Shown: positions 10,052 to 18,519 of the stretch, piece after piece
Position numbering within the stretch: position 1 is the stretch's first letter
Layout: each line of letters begins with the position of its first letter
Source of the DNA: a virus
IMG/VR virus record: IMGVR_UViG_3300030098_007100
Location: 1 to 40,521 of that record
Strand: one strand, 5' to 3'
DNA: 40,521 bases
Notes under the pieces: model-generated
What the model was told of the DNA's origin: nothing
The model's input: the letters and a program-made list of their open reading frames with translations, nothing else
Databases searched by the model: none
Program-made: the position numbers and the translations under genes

Positions 10052-13000
10052 TTATTTTTTACTTTTAAATGATGATTGTTTCTCATAACCATGCTGCGCG
10101 ACGTACTCTCGCCACTTCAGCCTAGATTTAGGGTGTGGCCCTTTATAGTCGCAGCCATTGTTCTTAAGTTGTTCTAGTGCTTTATCGGGCCATTTTTTCT
10201 GGTGACTCCCTGTTTTAGTGCCAAGCCTGAAGTGGAAATGATCCTCGTGATTAGGCTCAGAAAGGAAAAAACTATTAATCTTTTTCTTTGTTGTCTCATT
10301 GAATCCTGAAAACAAGCTCTTAAATGCTGGATTAGGTTCTCGTAACATTCCACTACCTCCGCTTTCTATAGATTGGTCATAAACTCCGTTAATAATCTCA
10401 TCACATCTTCGTAAAATATATTTTTTAAAATACCATTGCGGCGTTTGTTTGCCTTCTACAGATTTAACTCCGCATAAACACATTGAATTTGCCATTCCGG
10501 GCTGTTTGATGGTTAATAGCGCCATAGCAATACATTTATCATAATCTACACGAATATCGCCCTTGACGGTATGTTCCTGAAATCTCTTGGGCTGTTTTGT
10601 TCCTGGTTTTGAATTCACCCAGTCGACAGGCAAATTCATGTCAAAATCAATTCCCTCTCTATGTGATCCATGTCCACGTATCATATCAATGCCGTTGGCC
10701 CATTTTGGTGATATATCTCTAATAATCCATTGTAATGTCTTTCCATCTTTTTGTGGATATTGGGCGTTTTGCTCGTTTAAACTAGTCCAAATTTCGTTTT
10801 CTAGAACATTTTTTATAAATCTTCCAATTATTGGTTTACCCCAACTTTTGGGGGTCGTGGCTGCAGTTATTTTTAAGCCCTTATTAAAATCGCTCTTTCT
10901 TCCATAGTCTAGCAACCCTAGAGGATTTGTTTCACAATTAACATCACCTTTCGTTTCCTTGGGCGTTGTGCCTGTGGCGCCAGTTGTTAACTCTTCTTTA
11001 CATTTTTTTCTACAATCTTCATCTTTTGTGGGGGGCTTTGTTTTTGGCCTGTGCTTGTCAAGTTGCCCTTTATCACACTTTAATTGAGGTTTTTCCAGAT
11101 CAAAAGAGTCGGATAATTGTTCACCTTTATGGTTGAAGGCATTGCCTTCCTCATCATAAGCAACAGGAATATCAGCTGCTTTTATCGTTTCTGCAGCACT
11201 TTTGGGTTTAATTGGGTTAAATTTGGGTGTTTTTGATGCGTCTAAGAGTGACTTTGCTGCAAACTTGTTGACTATTCCGTACTTGTGATTACTTTTTTGT
11301 TGTTCCAAATATAAGCCATCAAGTTTTGATAGTTTAGCCTCTACCTCTCCATCCTTTATCTCAGCACAACCATTAAATTTACCGCAGCCATCTTTCTTAT
11401 AAAATTGCTTTACATATTGCCATGTTCCCTTTCCTGCGTTCGGATCAGCGGTTGTGCTAGTATCGTGAGCATATACTTGCATTTCAAAATCGACGCCTGG
11501 GTTGAAAGAGCTTTTTTGATCAACGAATATTTTCTCAAAAACATCCTTATATGCTTTAGGACCATATAACGAATCAAAATAGTCTATTCTTTGAAGTGTG
11601 TGGCCAGCAATTTTATTGTTTGTCATGGCGCTAACAATTGCCCTAACTGGGTAATATCCTCCCGAAAATGATTTAAGAGTTATAAATTCAGGGTTTGCGG
11701 AGCCCCCTAAGCCTTCTTGTGGACTCACATTATCTTTACCTTTTATTTTTTCTACTACATCCTTAAGGAAGGTTTTAAAGTCTTGGGAATGTTGGTTTTC
11801 TTTTCCAAATGTTGCTTTTTCTGCTTTCATCTCAGTATGGGCATTATGTTGTGTGGTTACATACACTACATTTCTTTTTTGAACAGTAACCATTTTATTC
11901 AGTTGTGCTTGGATTGCGGTGTGAAAACCGTCTGCATGTGAACGCCAATTTGTTGGAGACGGCTTTCCTTTGGTGATGCCGTGAAAATAAAATATTAATT
12001 CATACGGTTCCGATAAATTGGCGCCTTGTGGTACTACAATAGCTGTTTTTCCTTTTAATTGAGCTGTATCGTCGGCGCCCCACTTGGAGTTATATAATAA
12101 TACTTTCCCCTTAAATTTTGAAAAAGCTTTTTTGTCCTGATCGGTAAATTTTGAGTTTTCAAGAACTATAACGTTTTTCTTTTCTTTTGTAATTTCGCTA
12201 GATGCAATTGCAGTCGGAACATTTGTATCTTCCAACCAGGATATCCAATCGATGCTAGGTTTGGCAGCTACTCCCCTAAAAATAACAAATGCCCATGGGC
12301 CTGAAAGTCTTAATGTGCGATTTTTATTAGACTTAATAAATTCACGGCCAGCGTTATATTGTTCTTTGAGACTTTGAACATTTTGTGTTGTTGGTTTACC
12401 TATGAAATTTAATTGGCCTTTATATTCATCAAGCAAATCTATTACCGCTTTAGATGTATCAGATAAATTTTCACTATTGTCTGATATCCATTCTTGAGTT
12501 AGAGAAGATATTTTGCCTAAAAATGCAGCAAAAGCTTTTCTTGGTAGTTCAGATGCAAGATTAGTTCCGTCAGATGATAGATGTACCTCAATTTCTACGT
12601 TTTTTGTATTAACATTGCTAACAATATCTAATAAATCGTTATCATGATAATGATTATTTTCATGGCCGCTATAATCAGCATGAAATAATTGTATTTTTCC
12701 TAATTTGTCTCCAAGTGGGCCACTACTACCTAATAGACCGTTTCGGGCGAGATTTGATATTGCGGCGCCTCCATAACGTTCAGCAGCTAAAGTAATTTTT
12801 TGTACTTTAGCTTGATCAACATTGAATTTTTCTTTTAGTACTTTATTAACCTCAGTGACGAACTGTTTAAAGTCTCCTTTACCTTTTGGTTCTTTACCTT
12901 CGTATCCCCCTACAAAGAGTTTGTGGTTATCGGCCCAGACGGGCTGTTTAAGGCCCCATGCATGACAATGGCGATCTTTATATCTTGCCAATTTTTCGCC

Positions 13001-14089
13001 CCTATATGCGGAGGACTGACTTTGAATTCTTTTATAACCAATTCCCGGTTTGGACATTTTTTCAGCAGACCACAGCATCTCAGGGACAACAAAAATAATG
13101 TTTCGCCTTCCACCATTGAATTTTTTATCCTTTTTCACCATCTTTGTGAACGTGGTGCCCATCTTTTTCCACTCGGTGTCTGAATTTGGTGAAAATTTAT
13201 TATTATCATGAAAAAAGTATATTATTTCTAAATTTTGTTTGGGATCGACACCTTTAGGCATAAAAATAAATGTATTTCTCCCCACACCATCTTTCATCTC
13301 AACATTGTCATCGTGTCCATTTCCTGAAAATTTAGAAATATATTTTAAACCAGGGAAAGCGTTTGCATTATCCTTCAAAATTTCTTCAAGCCAAGAAGAT
13401 CCGCTTTCGTTAATGATTTCGTCTTTGGTATGGCCTTGGCCTGTAGCTAGCGGCGTAGCTTTATCAAGAGCAGCTAAATTTATATTTTTTCCAATACAAT
13501 CACCAGTTGAGCCACCACCACGATATTTTTTTATACAAGGGTCAACACAATCTTTATATTGCCTAGCTGTAATTCCAACATTACCGGGATCTAATGGTCC
13601 TGCATAATATATTCTTGTCATAGAACCAGCATTTCCAAATACAACTCTCACTAAGTCGCCAGGGCTTACTCCAAATTTCTGCACTCTAGTATCAATTGCT
13701 TGTATCGTTGGGTAAGAATCAATAATAAGTTTATCATTTTTGTCTGGTTTTTTAAGATTTCTCGGCACTGCTAGCATAAAGTGTAGTTCAGGTACCCTAA
13801 TTTTATAAGTGTCTAGTCTATATTTTTTTTTACCCGGTTTGAGTGTACCTTGTATTGCAAGATCTTGTGCCGTACAATCTGGACCTGAATATTTATTATC
13901 TGCCCTCAACAATATTCCTATCAATGAATGGGAATTTTTAAATTTATTAGTGCTAAAAACTTTATCTTTTATACGCTGAAGTATAGACTGGGGAGACTCT
14001 GATTGAAAATCAATGCTCTCTTGATCCACATCATCCACATCAAATTCATTAAGATATCCTGGTGGAAGGTTTAGAACATCATATCCCAT
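10052..14089 (-). CDS. multidomain spike/hub protein with tandem alpha/beta-hydrolase-like domains and a MepA-type peptidase
   Basis: 1345 residues. Residues about 53-170 look like the OB-fold head of a gp5/VgrG-type spike (IRVPELHFMLAVP, then SPGDLVRVVFGNAG and YYAGPL). Residues about 270-510 and 680-880 are two related alpha/beta-hydrolase-like units. The first has IIYFFHD (289-295) and ITLAAERYGGA (432-442); the second has LIFYFHG (698-704) and ITLKSFSGGY (803-812). The second keeps a plausible oxyanion HG and nucleophile Ser809, while the first has Tyr439 at that place. Residues about 1055-1300 carry a LAS/MepA-like metallopeptidase: SHREGIDFD with His1143, Asp1148 and Asp1150, then HEDHFHFRLG with His1284 and His1286. 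The peptidase should cut peptidoglycan cross-links during infection, in the place where T4 gp5 carries lysozyme. The peptidase call is strong, the hydrolase folds moderate, the OB-fold tentative. Confidence 0.78.
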   Translation of the reverse strand: MGYDVLNLPPGYLNEFDVDDVDQESIDFQSESPQSILQRIKDKVFSTNKFKNSHSLIGILLRADNKYSGPDCTAQDLAIQGTLKPGKKKYRLDTYKIRVPELHFMLAVPRNLKKPDKNDKLIIDSYPTIQAIDTRVQKFGVSPGDLVRVVFGNAGSMTRIYYAGPLDPGNVGITARQYKDCVDPCIKKYRGGGSTGDCIGKNINLAALDKATPLATGQGHTKDEIINESGSSWLEEILKDNANAFPGLKYISKFSGNGHDDNVEMKDGVGRNTFIFMPKGVDPKQNLEIIYFFHDNNKFSPNSDTEWKKMGTTFTKMVKKDKKFNGGRRNIIFVVPEMLWSAEKMSKPGIGYKRIQSQSSAYRGEKLARYKDRHCHAWGLKQPVWADNHKLFVGGYEGKEPKGKGDFKQFVTEVNKVLKEKFNVDQAKVQKITLAAERYGGAAISNLARNGLLGSSGPLGDKLGKIQLFHADYSGHENNHYHDNDLLDIVSNVNTKNVEIEVHLSSDGTNLASELPRKAFAAFLGKISSLTQEWISDNSENLSDTSKAVIDLLDEYKGQLNFIGKPTTQNVQSLKEQYNAGREFIKSNKNRTLRLSGPWAFVIFRGVAAKPSIDWISWLEDTNVPTAIASSEITKEKKNVIVLENSKFTDQDKKAFSKFKGKVLLYNSKWGADDTAQLKGKTAIVVPQGANLSEPYELIFYFHGITKGKPSPTNWRSHADGFHTAIQAQLNKMVTVQKRNVVYVTTQHNAHTEMKAEKATFGKENQHSQDFKTFLKDVVEKIKGKDNVSPQEGLGGSANPEFITLKSFSGGYYPVRAIVSAMTNNKIAGHTLQRIDYFDSLYGPKAYKDVFEKIFVDQKSSFNPGVDFEMQVYAHDTSTTADPNAGKGTWQYVKQFYKKDGCGKFNGCAEIKDGEVEAKLSKLDGLYLEQQKSNHKYGIVNKFAAKSLLDASKTPKFNPIKPKSAAETIKAADIPVAYDEEGNAFNHKGEQLSDSFDLEKPQLKCDKGQLDKHRPKTKPPTKDEDCRKKCKEELTTGATGTTPKETKGDVNCETNPLGLLDYGRKSDFNKGLKITAATTPKSWGKPIIGRFIKNVLENEIWTSLNEQNAQYPQKDGKTLQWIIRDISPKWANGIDMIRGHGSHREGIDFDMNLPVDWVNSKPGTKQPKRFQEHTVKGDIRVDYDKCIAMALLTIKQPGMANSMCLCGVKSVEGKQTPQWYFKKYILRRCDEIINGVYDQSIESGGSGMLREPNPAFKSLFSGFNETTKKKINSFFLSEPNHEDHFHFRLGTKTGSHQKKWPDKALEQLKNNGCDYKGPHPKSRLKWREYVAQHGYEKQSSFKSKK

Positions 14090-14092
14090 TCG

Positions 14093-14398
14093 TTATTTTT
14101 CTCCACCTTGTATTAAGTTGAAGAGTTCTTCTTTGTCTTCATCATTTAACTCTACCGAATTATCTTGTCTCTTGTTTAATATTGCAGTAATTTTAACTAA
14201 CTGCTCATTAGAGCGCTGAAGTGTTTCAACGTATTTGGAGGCGATAAGGCCTAATTGTCTGTGGTTTTCAAGATCTGAAGTCTTTTTCATCTCTAGTAAG
14301 AGATCAGTTAAGAGGGTGCTTGTTACAGATCGATCATCTCTAATATTTTTTATTGATTCTTCAATATAATCATTAACATCTTCTATTCGTCGTCCCAT
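14093..14398 (-). CDS. small helical phage protein
   Basis: 101 residues, charged and almost entirely helix-forming (for example EESIKNIRDDRSVTSTLL and ETLQRSNEQLVKITAIL), so probably a coiled coil. It sits between the gp55-like sigma factor, whose end it overlaps by 16 bp, and the 1345-residue spike candidate, with only 3 bp to the latter. That placement fits either a late-transcription helper or a small assembly factor. I see no motif that names it. It is not clearly gp33 or a small terminase; either would need a profile search. The start has only a weak AAAGAA Shine-Dalgarno, consistent with translational coupling to gp55. Confidence 0.7.
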   Translation of the reverse strand: MGRRIEDVNDYIEESIKNIRDDRSVTSTLLTDLLLEMKKTSDLENHRQLGLIASKYVETLQRSNEQLVKITAILNKRQDNSVELNDEDKEELFNLIQGGEK

Positions 14399-15072
14399 TT
14401 CTTTTTAAAATCCCTATATTTAACTCTTATCTTGTTTAAAGAACTTACAACTTGCTTTGTATTCAAGCCAGTAATTTCCCTTATATATAGGTAAATAGCC
14501 TTCTTATTAAAAATTTCTATATTTTCGGACTCTTCAAAAAGGATCTTAACAGCCTGTATAACTTTCTTATCATTTGGTCTAGTGGCTTGTGTTTCCCACA
14601 CATCAACATGTTCTTTGAAAAATCCCCAAAATTCTTTTTTAATTGCATCTTGCATCGATGTGTTATAGATGACTAGAGGGTGATTGTTATTAATATCTTC
14701 GTCGTTAGAAATACAATATTTTTCAATTAATACTTCGCGCCTATATTGCTGTGATGTTTTTTTGACCTTATGAATAAACCAATTCTTAGTTATAACACTA
14801 AAATAAGAAAATGCTTTTGATCCTCTGTTCGCATCATATTTATCTAATATGGTTACAAGCCAATTTTTGCAATCTTCTTTTAAGTAATCTATATTAGGCA
14901 GATTGGTAAATTTATACGTATAAACTATCTTATCAACCATCTCGTTAAAGGCTGGTCCAATGAGAGTGTTATATAATTCATTTCTTGTTTTTGGATCGTT
15001 GGTTAGACAATAATCTAATATTGCTTGTTCGTGTACTTTGGTAAAGTATTGATTTTTTCTTTTTCGGGCCAT
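14383..15072 (-). CDS. late-transcription sigma factor, T4 gp55-like
   Basis: 229 residues. Residues 77-100 (DKYDANRGSKAFSYFSVITK and following) match the region-2-like signature of gp55-type sigma factors, 'DkyDp.rgsKAFsYFs.i.kNwfi.k'. The C-terminal part (REITGLNTKQVVSSLNKIRV) could be a short HTH-like segment. gp55 replaces the host sigma factor on RNA polymerase and, with the sliding clamp and gp33, drives late promoters. Those promoters are TATAAATA in T4; chance matches are too frequent in this AT-rich sequence for me to assign any. The gene is in a tight operon with four small genes upstream and leads into the baseplate genes, so the sigma factor is made just ahead of its likely targets. 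Confidence 0.82.
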   Translation of the reverse strand: MARKRKNQYFTKVHEQAILDYCLTNDPKTRNELYNTLIGPAFNEMVDKIVYTYKFTNLPNIDYLKEDCKNWLVTILDKYDANRGSKAFSYFSVITKNWFIHKVKKTSQQYRREVLIEKYCISNDEDINNNHPLVIYNTSMQDAIKKEFWGFFKEHVDVWETQATRPNDKKVIQAVKILFEESENIEIFNKKAIYLYIREITGLNTKQVVSSLNKIRVKYRDFKKKWDDE

Positions 15073-15075
15073 AAA

Positions 15076-15372
15076 CTATTCATTTTCCTCGTCGTATTCC
15101 TCTTCTGTATAATTAACATCATAAGTGGCCCTAAAATTCTTTGCTCTTTCGGAGAGGTTTTGCGAATGTCTTAGGAGATTTTCTAAGGTTGTATCTCCAT
15201 AAAATCTTTCTAGATTGTAAACAATGTCAACATGCTGTGAGTATTCTTCTAAGCTAACAAATAACCCCTCTAGTTCTTCTGATATATTAAGAAATCGCCT
15301 AAGCAATTGTACTATATACCAAACTAACATTATGATTATAACAATAGATACTGCTAACAATATTTCAATCAT
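15076..15372 (-). CDS. small single-span membrane protein, phage-conserved type
   Basis: 98 residues. Residues about 2-25 (IEILLAVSIVIIIMLVWYIV and following) form one transmembrane helix. An amphipathic helical stretch (ISEELEGLFVSLEEY) follows, then LERFYGDTTLENLLRHSQ, and an acidic C-terminus. This N-terminal anchor plus 'LExFYGDxTLexLlxHS' layout is familiar from uncharacterised genes next to gp55 in marine T4-like phages. Its start overlaps the stop of the zinc-ribbon gene by 4 bp (ATGA), indicating coupled translation. Function unknown. Confidence 0.75.
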   Translation of the reverse strand: MIEILLAVSIVIIIMLVWYIVQLLRRFLNISEELEGLFVSLEEYSQHVDIVYNLERFYGDTTLENLLRHSQNLSERAKNFRATYDVNYTEEEYDEENE

Positions 15373-15620
15373 CTTGCTTCTTCTAGTTCCTTCTTATGTT
15401 CTTTAAGTGCGTCTTTAGAATCTTTGATAAATTCTTTAACGTGTGAGCCAACTTTTTGTTTTCTATTTTCTTTCTGTTTTGAAAGATTGCAAAACAAACT
15501 AGGCTTTCTATAAATGTTTTTAGACTCACACCATTGGCATTCTTCTACTTCTTCGGTCATGCTATGGCTTTCTTTCCATTCGCCATAACAATCGTCACAT
15601 GCATATAGATATATGGGCAT
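15369..15620 (-). CDS. FmdB-like zinc-ribbon protein
   Basis: 83 residues. MPIYLYACDDCYGEW at the N-terminus with Cys8-x2-Cys11, and Cys28-x2-Cys31 in EECQWCESK, gives one zinc ribbon of the FmdB/CxxC_CxxC_SSSS type. The rest is a Lys-rich helical tail (KEFIKDSKDALKEHKKELEE). FmdB-like zinc ribbons are regularly found beside gp55 in T4-like marine phages and are thought to be regulators, but none is biochemically defined. It lies in the gp55 operon, 2 bp from its upstream neighbour. Confidence 0.8.
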   Translation of the reverse strand: MPIYLYACDDCYGEWKESHSMTEEVEECQWCESKNIYRKPSLFCNLSKQKENRKQKVGSHVKEFIKDSKDALKEHKKELEEAR

Positions 15621-15622
15621 GT

Positions 15623-15898
15623 TTAATCTTTTCTTGTCTGGAATGGATCAACGCGTGTCTCTGAAGGTTGTTCACCAACTACATCAAATTCAAGACTTTG
15701 TTGTAAATTTTCTTCAAACTCGTCATTAAATTTAACAATTGGTGGGTTTAATACCACTAATCCTTCGGGCGAGCTTGTCATTTTAAAGCTCTCTAAAACT
15801 GGGACAATATCAGATTGTTCCATCAAGCTCTTTTGTAGTGCCATCATTACGGCACCAACAGCTTGTTTTGATAAATTTGTGTGTTGTAGCTCAGTCAT
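15623..15898 (-). CDS. small phage protein heading the gp55 operon
   Basis: 91 residues, start ATG at 15898 preceded by AAGGAGAATAAAT, a strong Shine-Dalgarno. It contains LSKQAVGAVMMALQKSLMEQ (a helix) followed by a region with PEGLVVLNPPIVKF, and a polar C-terminus. It resembles an uncharacterised family found upstream of the FmdB/gp55 genes in marine T4-like phages, but I cannot give a function. As first gene after an 83-bp spacer with two -10 boxes, it is the likely start of the late-control operon. Confidence 0.75.
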   Translation of the reverse strand: MTELQHTNLSKQAVGAVMMALQKSLMEQSDIVPVLESFKMTSSPEGLVVLNPPIVKFNDEFEENLQQSLEFDVVGEQPSETRVDPFQTRKD

Positions 15899-15934
15899 AT
15901 TTATTCTCCTTAAAATATGTTTTATAGATTTTTT

Positions 15935-15964
15935 AGATTATAACATCTTAGATTATAACATCTT
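15935..15964 (-). repeat. tandem 15-bp repeat carrying two extended -10 boxes
   Basis: Two perfect head-to-tail copies of a 15-mer (minus strand AAGATGTTATAATCT), at 15950-15964 and 15935-15949. Each contains TGTTATAAT, a perfect extended -10 element (TGnTATAAT), with -10 hexamers at 15952-15957 and 15937-15942. No good -35 hexamer is visible at 17 bp (TTTAAT for the upstream copy), so recognition would depend on the extended -10. Both point toward the gp55 operon, whose first ATG is at 15898. Two staggered start sites, or an operator made by duplication, are the simplest readings. Confidence 0.6.
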
Positions 15965-15981
15965 CATGCAAATAATTAAAA

Positions 15982-16680
15982 TTATTTAGTTAAGTTTCTT
16001 TGTAAAATGTGCGATGTATTACTTGGAATATATTTGTGACCTTCAAGATTAAAATTTATGAAAGGATTTAAAGAATGAATATTACAACCATAAAATTGTT
16101 TTAAAGCTAGAGAGACGATAGTTGTGTGATTTTCTATTTGAGACAGCCAAGAAACATACGCCGCATCTGTTCCGTGATGAGGTTTAATTTTGTCATAATA
16201 TCCATCAATGGTTGAGTTTCCATCAATAGTTCCACAATCGTGCCCACATAAAATAATATTTGATGCCCCCATATAAGCCGCTAAGTGCACTGCGCTAGTT
16301 ATTGTAGAATAACTTACAACTATTCTATCTCCACCCTCTTTTATACAGGATAGATCAGGCTTTTCTTCTGGTTTTGCTGGATGGTCAAAAAACCAGCATT
16401 CGCCATCGTACTTATTAAGATTTTGGTGAGGGTTGCCACTCTCGTGTTTAGAAAATATTAATTTTGTTTTATTAGAAATTATTTCTTTAACGAGATCAAA
16501 TCCTCTACCGTCTTTTGCAACTAGATAATCACAATCAAACTTAATACTAACCCTGTTGAGACCTACTGTTATTTTATTCTCAAAGAATGATGGCTCAATA
16601 TAGTTCATGGTTGGCCCAGCAGCTATAACCCAAATATCTTGTCCTTTGTGTTTGTTTTTAAATTCTGTAATATTATTCAT
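15982..16680 (-). CDS. DUF115-like Rossmann-fold glycan-cluster protein
   Basis: 232 residues from the ATG at 16680. A longer frame to 16713 is less likely, because this ATG has GAGAGG upstream and overlaps the HAD gene's stop by only 8 bp. KGQDIWVIAAGPTMN (about 12-26) is a nucleotide-binding Rossmann start, and STITSAVHLAAYMGASNIIL with CGHDCGTIDG in the second half matches the DUF115/MAF_flag10-like family. Members occur in flagellin-glycosylation and capsule loci, sometimes described as motility-associated glycosyltransferases or as resembling 6-hydroxymethylpterin pyrophosphokinase. As last gene of the glycan run it probably transfers or carries a sugar; that is inference. Confidence 0.68.
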   Translation of the reverse strand: MNNITEFKNKHKGQDIWVIAAGPTMNYIEPSFFENKITVGLNRVSIKFDCDYLVAKDGRGFDLVKEIISNKTKLIFSKHESGNPHQNLNKYDGECWFFDHPAKPEEKPDLSCIKEGGDRIVVSYSTITSAVHLAAYMGASNIILCGHDCGTIDGNSTIDGYYDKIKPHHGTDAAYVSWLSQIENHTTIVSLALKQFYGCNIHSLNPFINFNLEGHKYIPSNTSHILQRNLTK

Positions 16681-16972
16681 CAAAAAACCTCTCAGAGTTA
16701 ATGTTTTTATCATCTATAAACAGGTCATAAATAGGCTTCTTAAGGATAAGCTCGTGGTATTTAACTCCCCATGCTTGAAATTGTTTTTCAGTTATTTCTC
16801 TCCAGTCGATTCCAGATCCGGTACCTCTTGCTGTCCAATAAACTATTGTATTTCCTTCGTCATAGAGTTTGTTAATCTTTTCTATTCTAGAGGGAATTGG
16901 CACTGCCAAGGAATAATCCATGGTCGGAGGTGATTTACAAATGGTTTCATCAATATCAACATAAATAATCAT
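16673..16972 (-). CDS. HAD-superfamily phosphatase, capsule/LPS type
   Basis: 99 residues, a minimal HAD domain without an obvious cap. Motif I is IYVDIDETIC with nucleophile Asp6 and general acid Asp8. Motif II is the Thr in YWTARG (about 44-49), and the C-terminal acidic motif is LFIDDK. Such short HAD proteins are common in polysaccharide loci, where they remove phosphate from sugar-phosphate intermediates or act on capsule precursors. Start ATG at 16972 with AAGGATAAAG upstream. It overlaps the DUF115-like gene by 8 bp. Substrate unknown; with NeuB/NeuA-like genes in the same run, a nonulosonate-9-phosphate phosphatase is one option. Confidence 0.78.
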   Translation of the reverse strand: MIIYVDIDETICKSPPTMDYSLAVPIPSRIEKINKLYDEGNTIVYWTARGTGSGIDWREITEKQFQAWGVKYHELILKKPIYDLFIDDKNINSERFFDE

Positions 16973-16978
16973 ATATCT

Positions 16979-17620
16979 TTATCCTTTATAAAACCAAGCT
17001 GGACCGACTTTTTTATCAGTGTGGTGTTTGTTGATTGCAGGGTTTATGTTGTTTGATTGAAAAAAATCATTAACTGCCCCTTGGACGCCTTTTGGATTAA
17101 AATGCCAATCATCAAGTATGATTAAACCCCCAGACTTAACTTTTGGATAAAGTGCTTGTAAAGTAAAAATAATTGATTCGTAAAAATCAGTATCTATTCT
17201 GAGAATATCTAGATTCTCAAAAAGATCTAAATTTTTTGGTATTGTATCTTTTATCCAGCCTTTTATTAAAGTTAAATTTTTAGATGAAGCGCCCAATAAA
17301 TCATATGATTTTTGCACATCTTCTATTTTTCCACTAGTCTTGGTGCCCACCCATGGCTGGCATTTTTTAGCATCATCCCTGTCTGTTATATTGGGCATCG
17401 GCTCCCATGAATCAAGACCAAAAATTTCCATTTCTGGATTAGCGTAATGACACAATGCTAAACATCCACCCCTTGCTACGCCACACTCTATCATCTTGAT
17501 TTTTCCACGATTTGCGACATAACTCATTAACCACCCCAAATGAACATCGTAAACCAATGTGGTTCTTGTATAGTAACCACCAACTTTGGCTTTTCTTATA
17601 ATGTTGTTATATTCACCCAT
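16979..17620 (-). CDS. TylF/macrocin O-methyltransferase-like methyltransferase
   Basis: 213 residues, SAM-dependent class I methyltransferase. Motif I is IECGVARGGC (44-53). The TylF-family block LRIDTDFYES (140-149) is followed by LYPKVKSGGLIILDDW (157-172), where the paired Asp residues would bind a divalent metal. TylF-type enzymes methylate sugar hydroxyls of macrolides and polysaccharides. Start ATG at 17620 with AAAAGGGGAATTG upstream. It follows the GT8-like gene by 26 bp. Likely job: O-methylating a sugar of the phage glycan (inference). Confidence 0.85.
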   Translation of the reverse strand: MGEYNNIIRKAKVGGYYTRTTLVYDVHLGWLMSYVANRGKIKMIECGVARGGCLALCHYANPEMEIFGLDSWEPMPNITDRDDAKKCQPWVGTKTSGKIEDVQKSYDLLGASSKNLTLIKGWIKDTIPKNLDLFENLDILRIDTDFYESIIFTLQALYPKVKSGGLIILDDWHFNPKGVQGAVNDFFQSNNINPAINKHHTDKKVGPAWFYKG

Positions 17621-17646
17621 ATCAATTCCCCTTTTTATAAAAATAA

Positions 17647-18519
17647 TTATAAAATTTTAGTCAAACAATCAATTTGTTCTTTAAAGTATTTATAAGCCAC
17701 TTTATAACCCCCAGTGCCACAATAGTGTAAAAGTTGAATTTTATCTTTTCCAAATTCATCAGCATCGTAAGATTTTACTAAATAATTAAATCCGGGCTCA
17801 AAAGGCTCCCAATTGTTAGAAATCTTCATCAAAGCGAAAGAAGCGGCATACTGAACGCCTATGTGTCTAATGTTTTCTGGAAGGGCGAGGTCGTTAGATA
17901 TCTCATAAGATGGGACTACAAGCTCTTTGAAGTGTGCACACAACTCTTCTTTCAATAAAATAGCACCTGCGTTGAAATGTGGAAAAAAGTTTTTATATTT
18001 ATATTTTTTTTTGTTCTCAACATCCTCAATATATTTTTGAAATAACTTGCCTTTTATTTTATTTTTTAAATCTAAATTATAGTTATATCTTGTATTTATG
18101 CGATTATAAAAAGCGCTGTCGATTACAGAACCAGCAAACATGGCTTGCCAGTCGCAATTTAAATTGAATCTTGGATTACTTAAGGCTATAGTATCACAAT
18201 CTAAGAGTAATCTATGAGTACCTTTATTTTTAAGATTTTCGCACAAGGCGTTACACCTAACCATATAGGGGGTTTTTTTATAATCTGGAGTGATAGGATA
18301 AACATCAATATCCAATTTAGTAATTCTACTTAAATCATTATCACTAAAAGAATATTTTTTATTGTAAAATAAATTTATTTTATAATCAAAGTTCCAATTT
18401 TTTTTAATTGAATTACAAAGGATTATAAATTGGGACACTATATCAATTTTTTTTGATACAGTGTTTATTATTCTCTTGTTTTCATAGTTCGGTGTACATG
18501 GAATTATAATATTTATCAT
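17647..18519 (-). CDS. GT8-like (GT-A fold) glycosyltransferase
   Basis: 290 residues. The centre has RLLLDCDT with a DxD metal/nucleotide-sugar motif at Asp107 and Asp109, followed by a conserved FNAGAILLK-type segment. HYCGTGG near the C-terminus corresponds to the His motif of GT8-like enzymes. The N-terminus (MINIIIPCTPNYE) begins a GT-A Rossmann half. The gene overlaps the preceding methyltransferase by 4 bp. It is among the most AT-rich coding stretches in the window by eye. Donor and acceptor are not predictable. Confidence 0.68.
   Translation of the reverse strand: MINIIIPCTPNYENKRIINTVSKKIDIVSQFIILCNSIKKNWNFDYKINLFYNKKYSFSDNDLSRITKLDIDVYPITPDYKKTPYMVRCNALCENLKNKGTHRLLLDCDTIALSNPRFNLNCDWQAMFAGSVIDSAFYNRINTRYNYNLDLKNKIKGKLFQKYIEDVENKKKYKYKNFFPHFNAGAILLKEELCAHFKELVVPSYEISNDLALPENIRHIGVQYAASFALMKISNNWEPFEPGFNYLVKSYDADEFGKDKIQLLHYCGTGGYKVAYKYFKEQIDCLTKIL

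Noticed and set aside
13239-13607. 122-codon plus-strand frame
   Set aside because: Antisense to the 1345-residue spike candidate, with no Shine-Dalgarno and no recognisable domain.
15970-15987. AAATAATT-AA-AATTATTT inverted repeat at the end of the glycan run
   Set aside because: A stem of only A-T pairs is too weak for a terminator and it lacks a following T-run on the minus strand.
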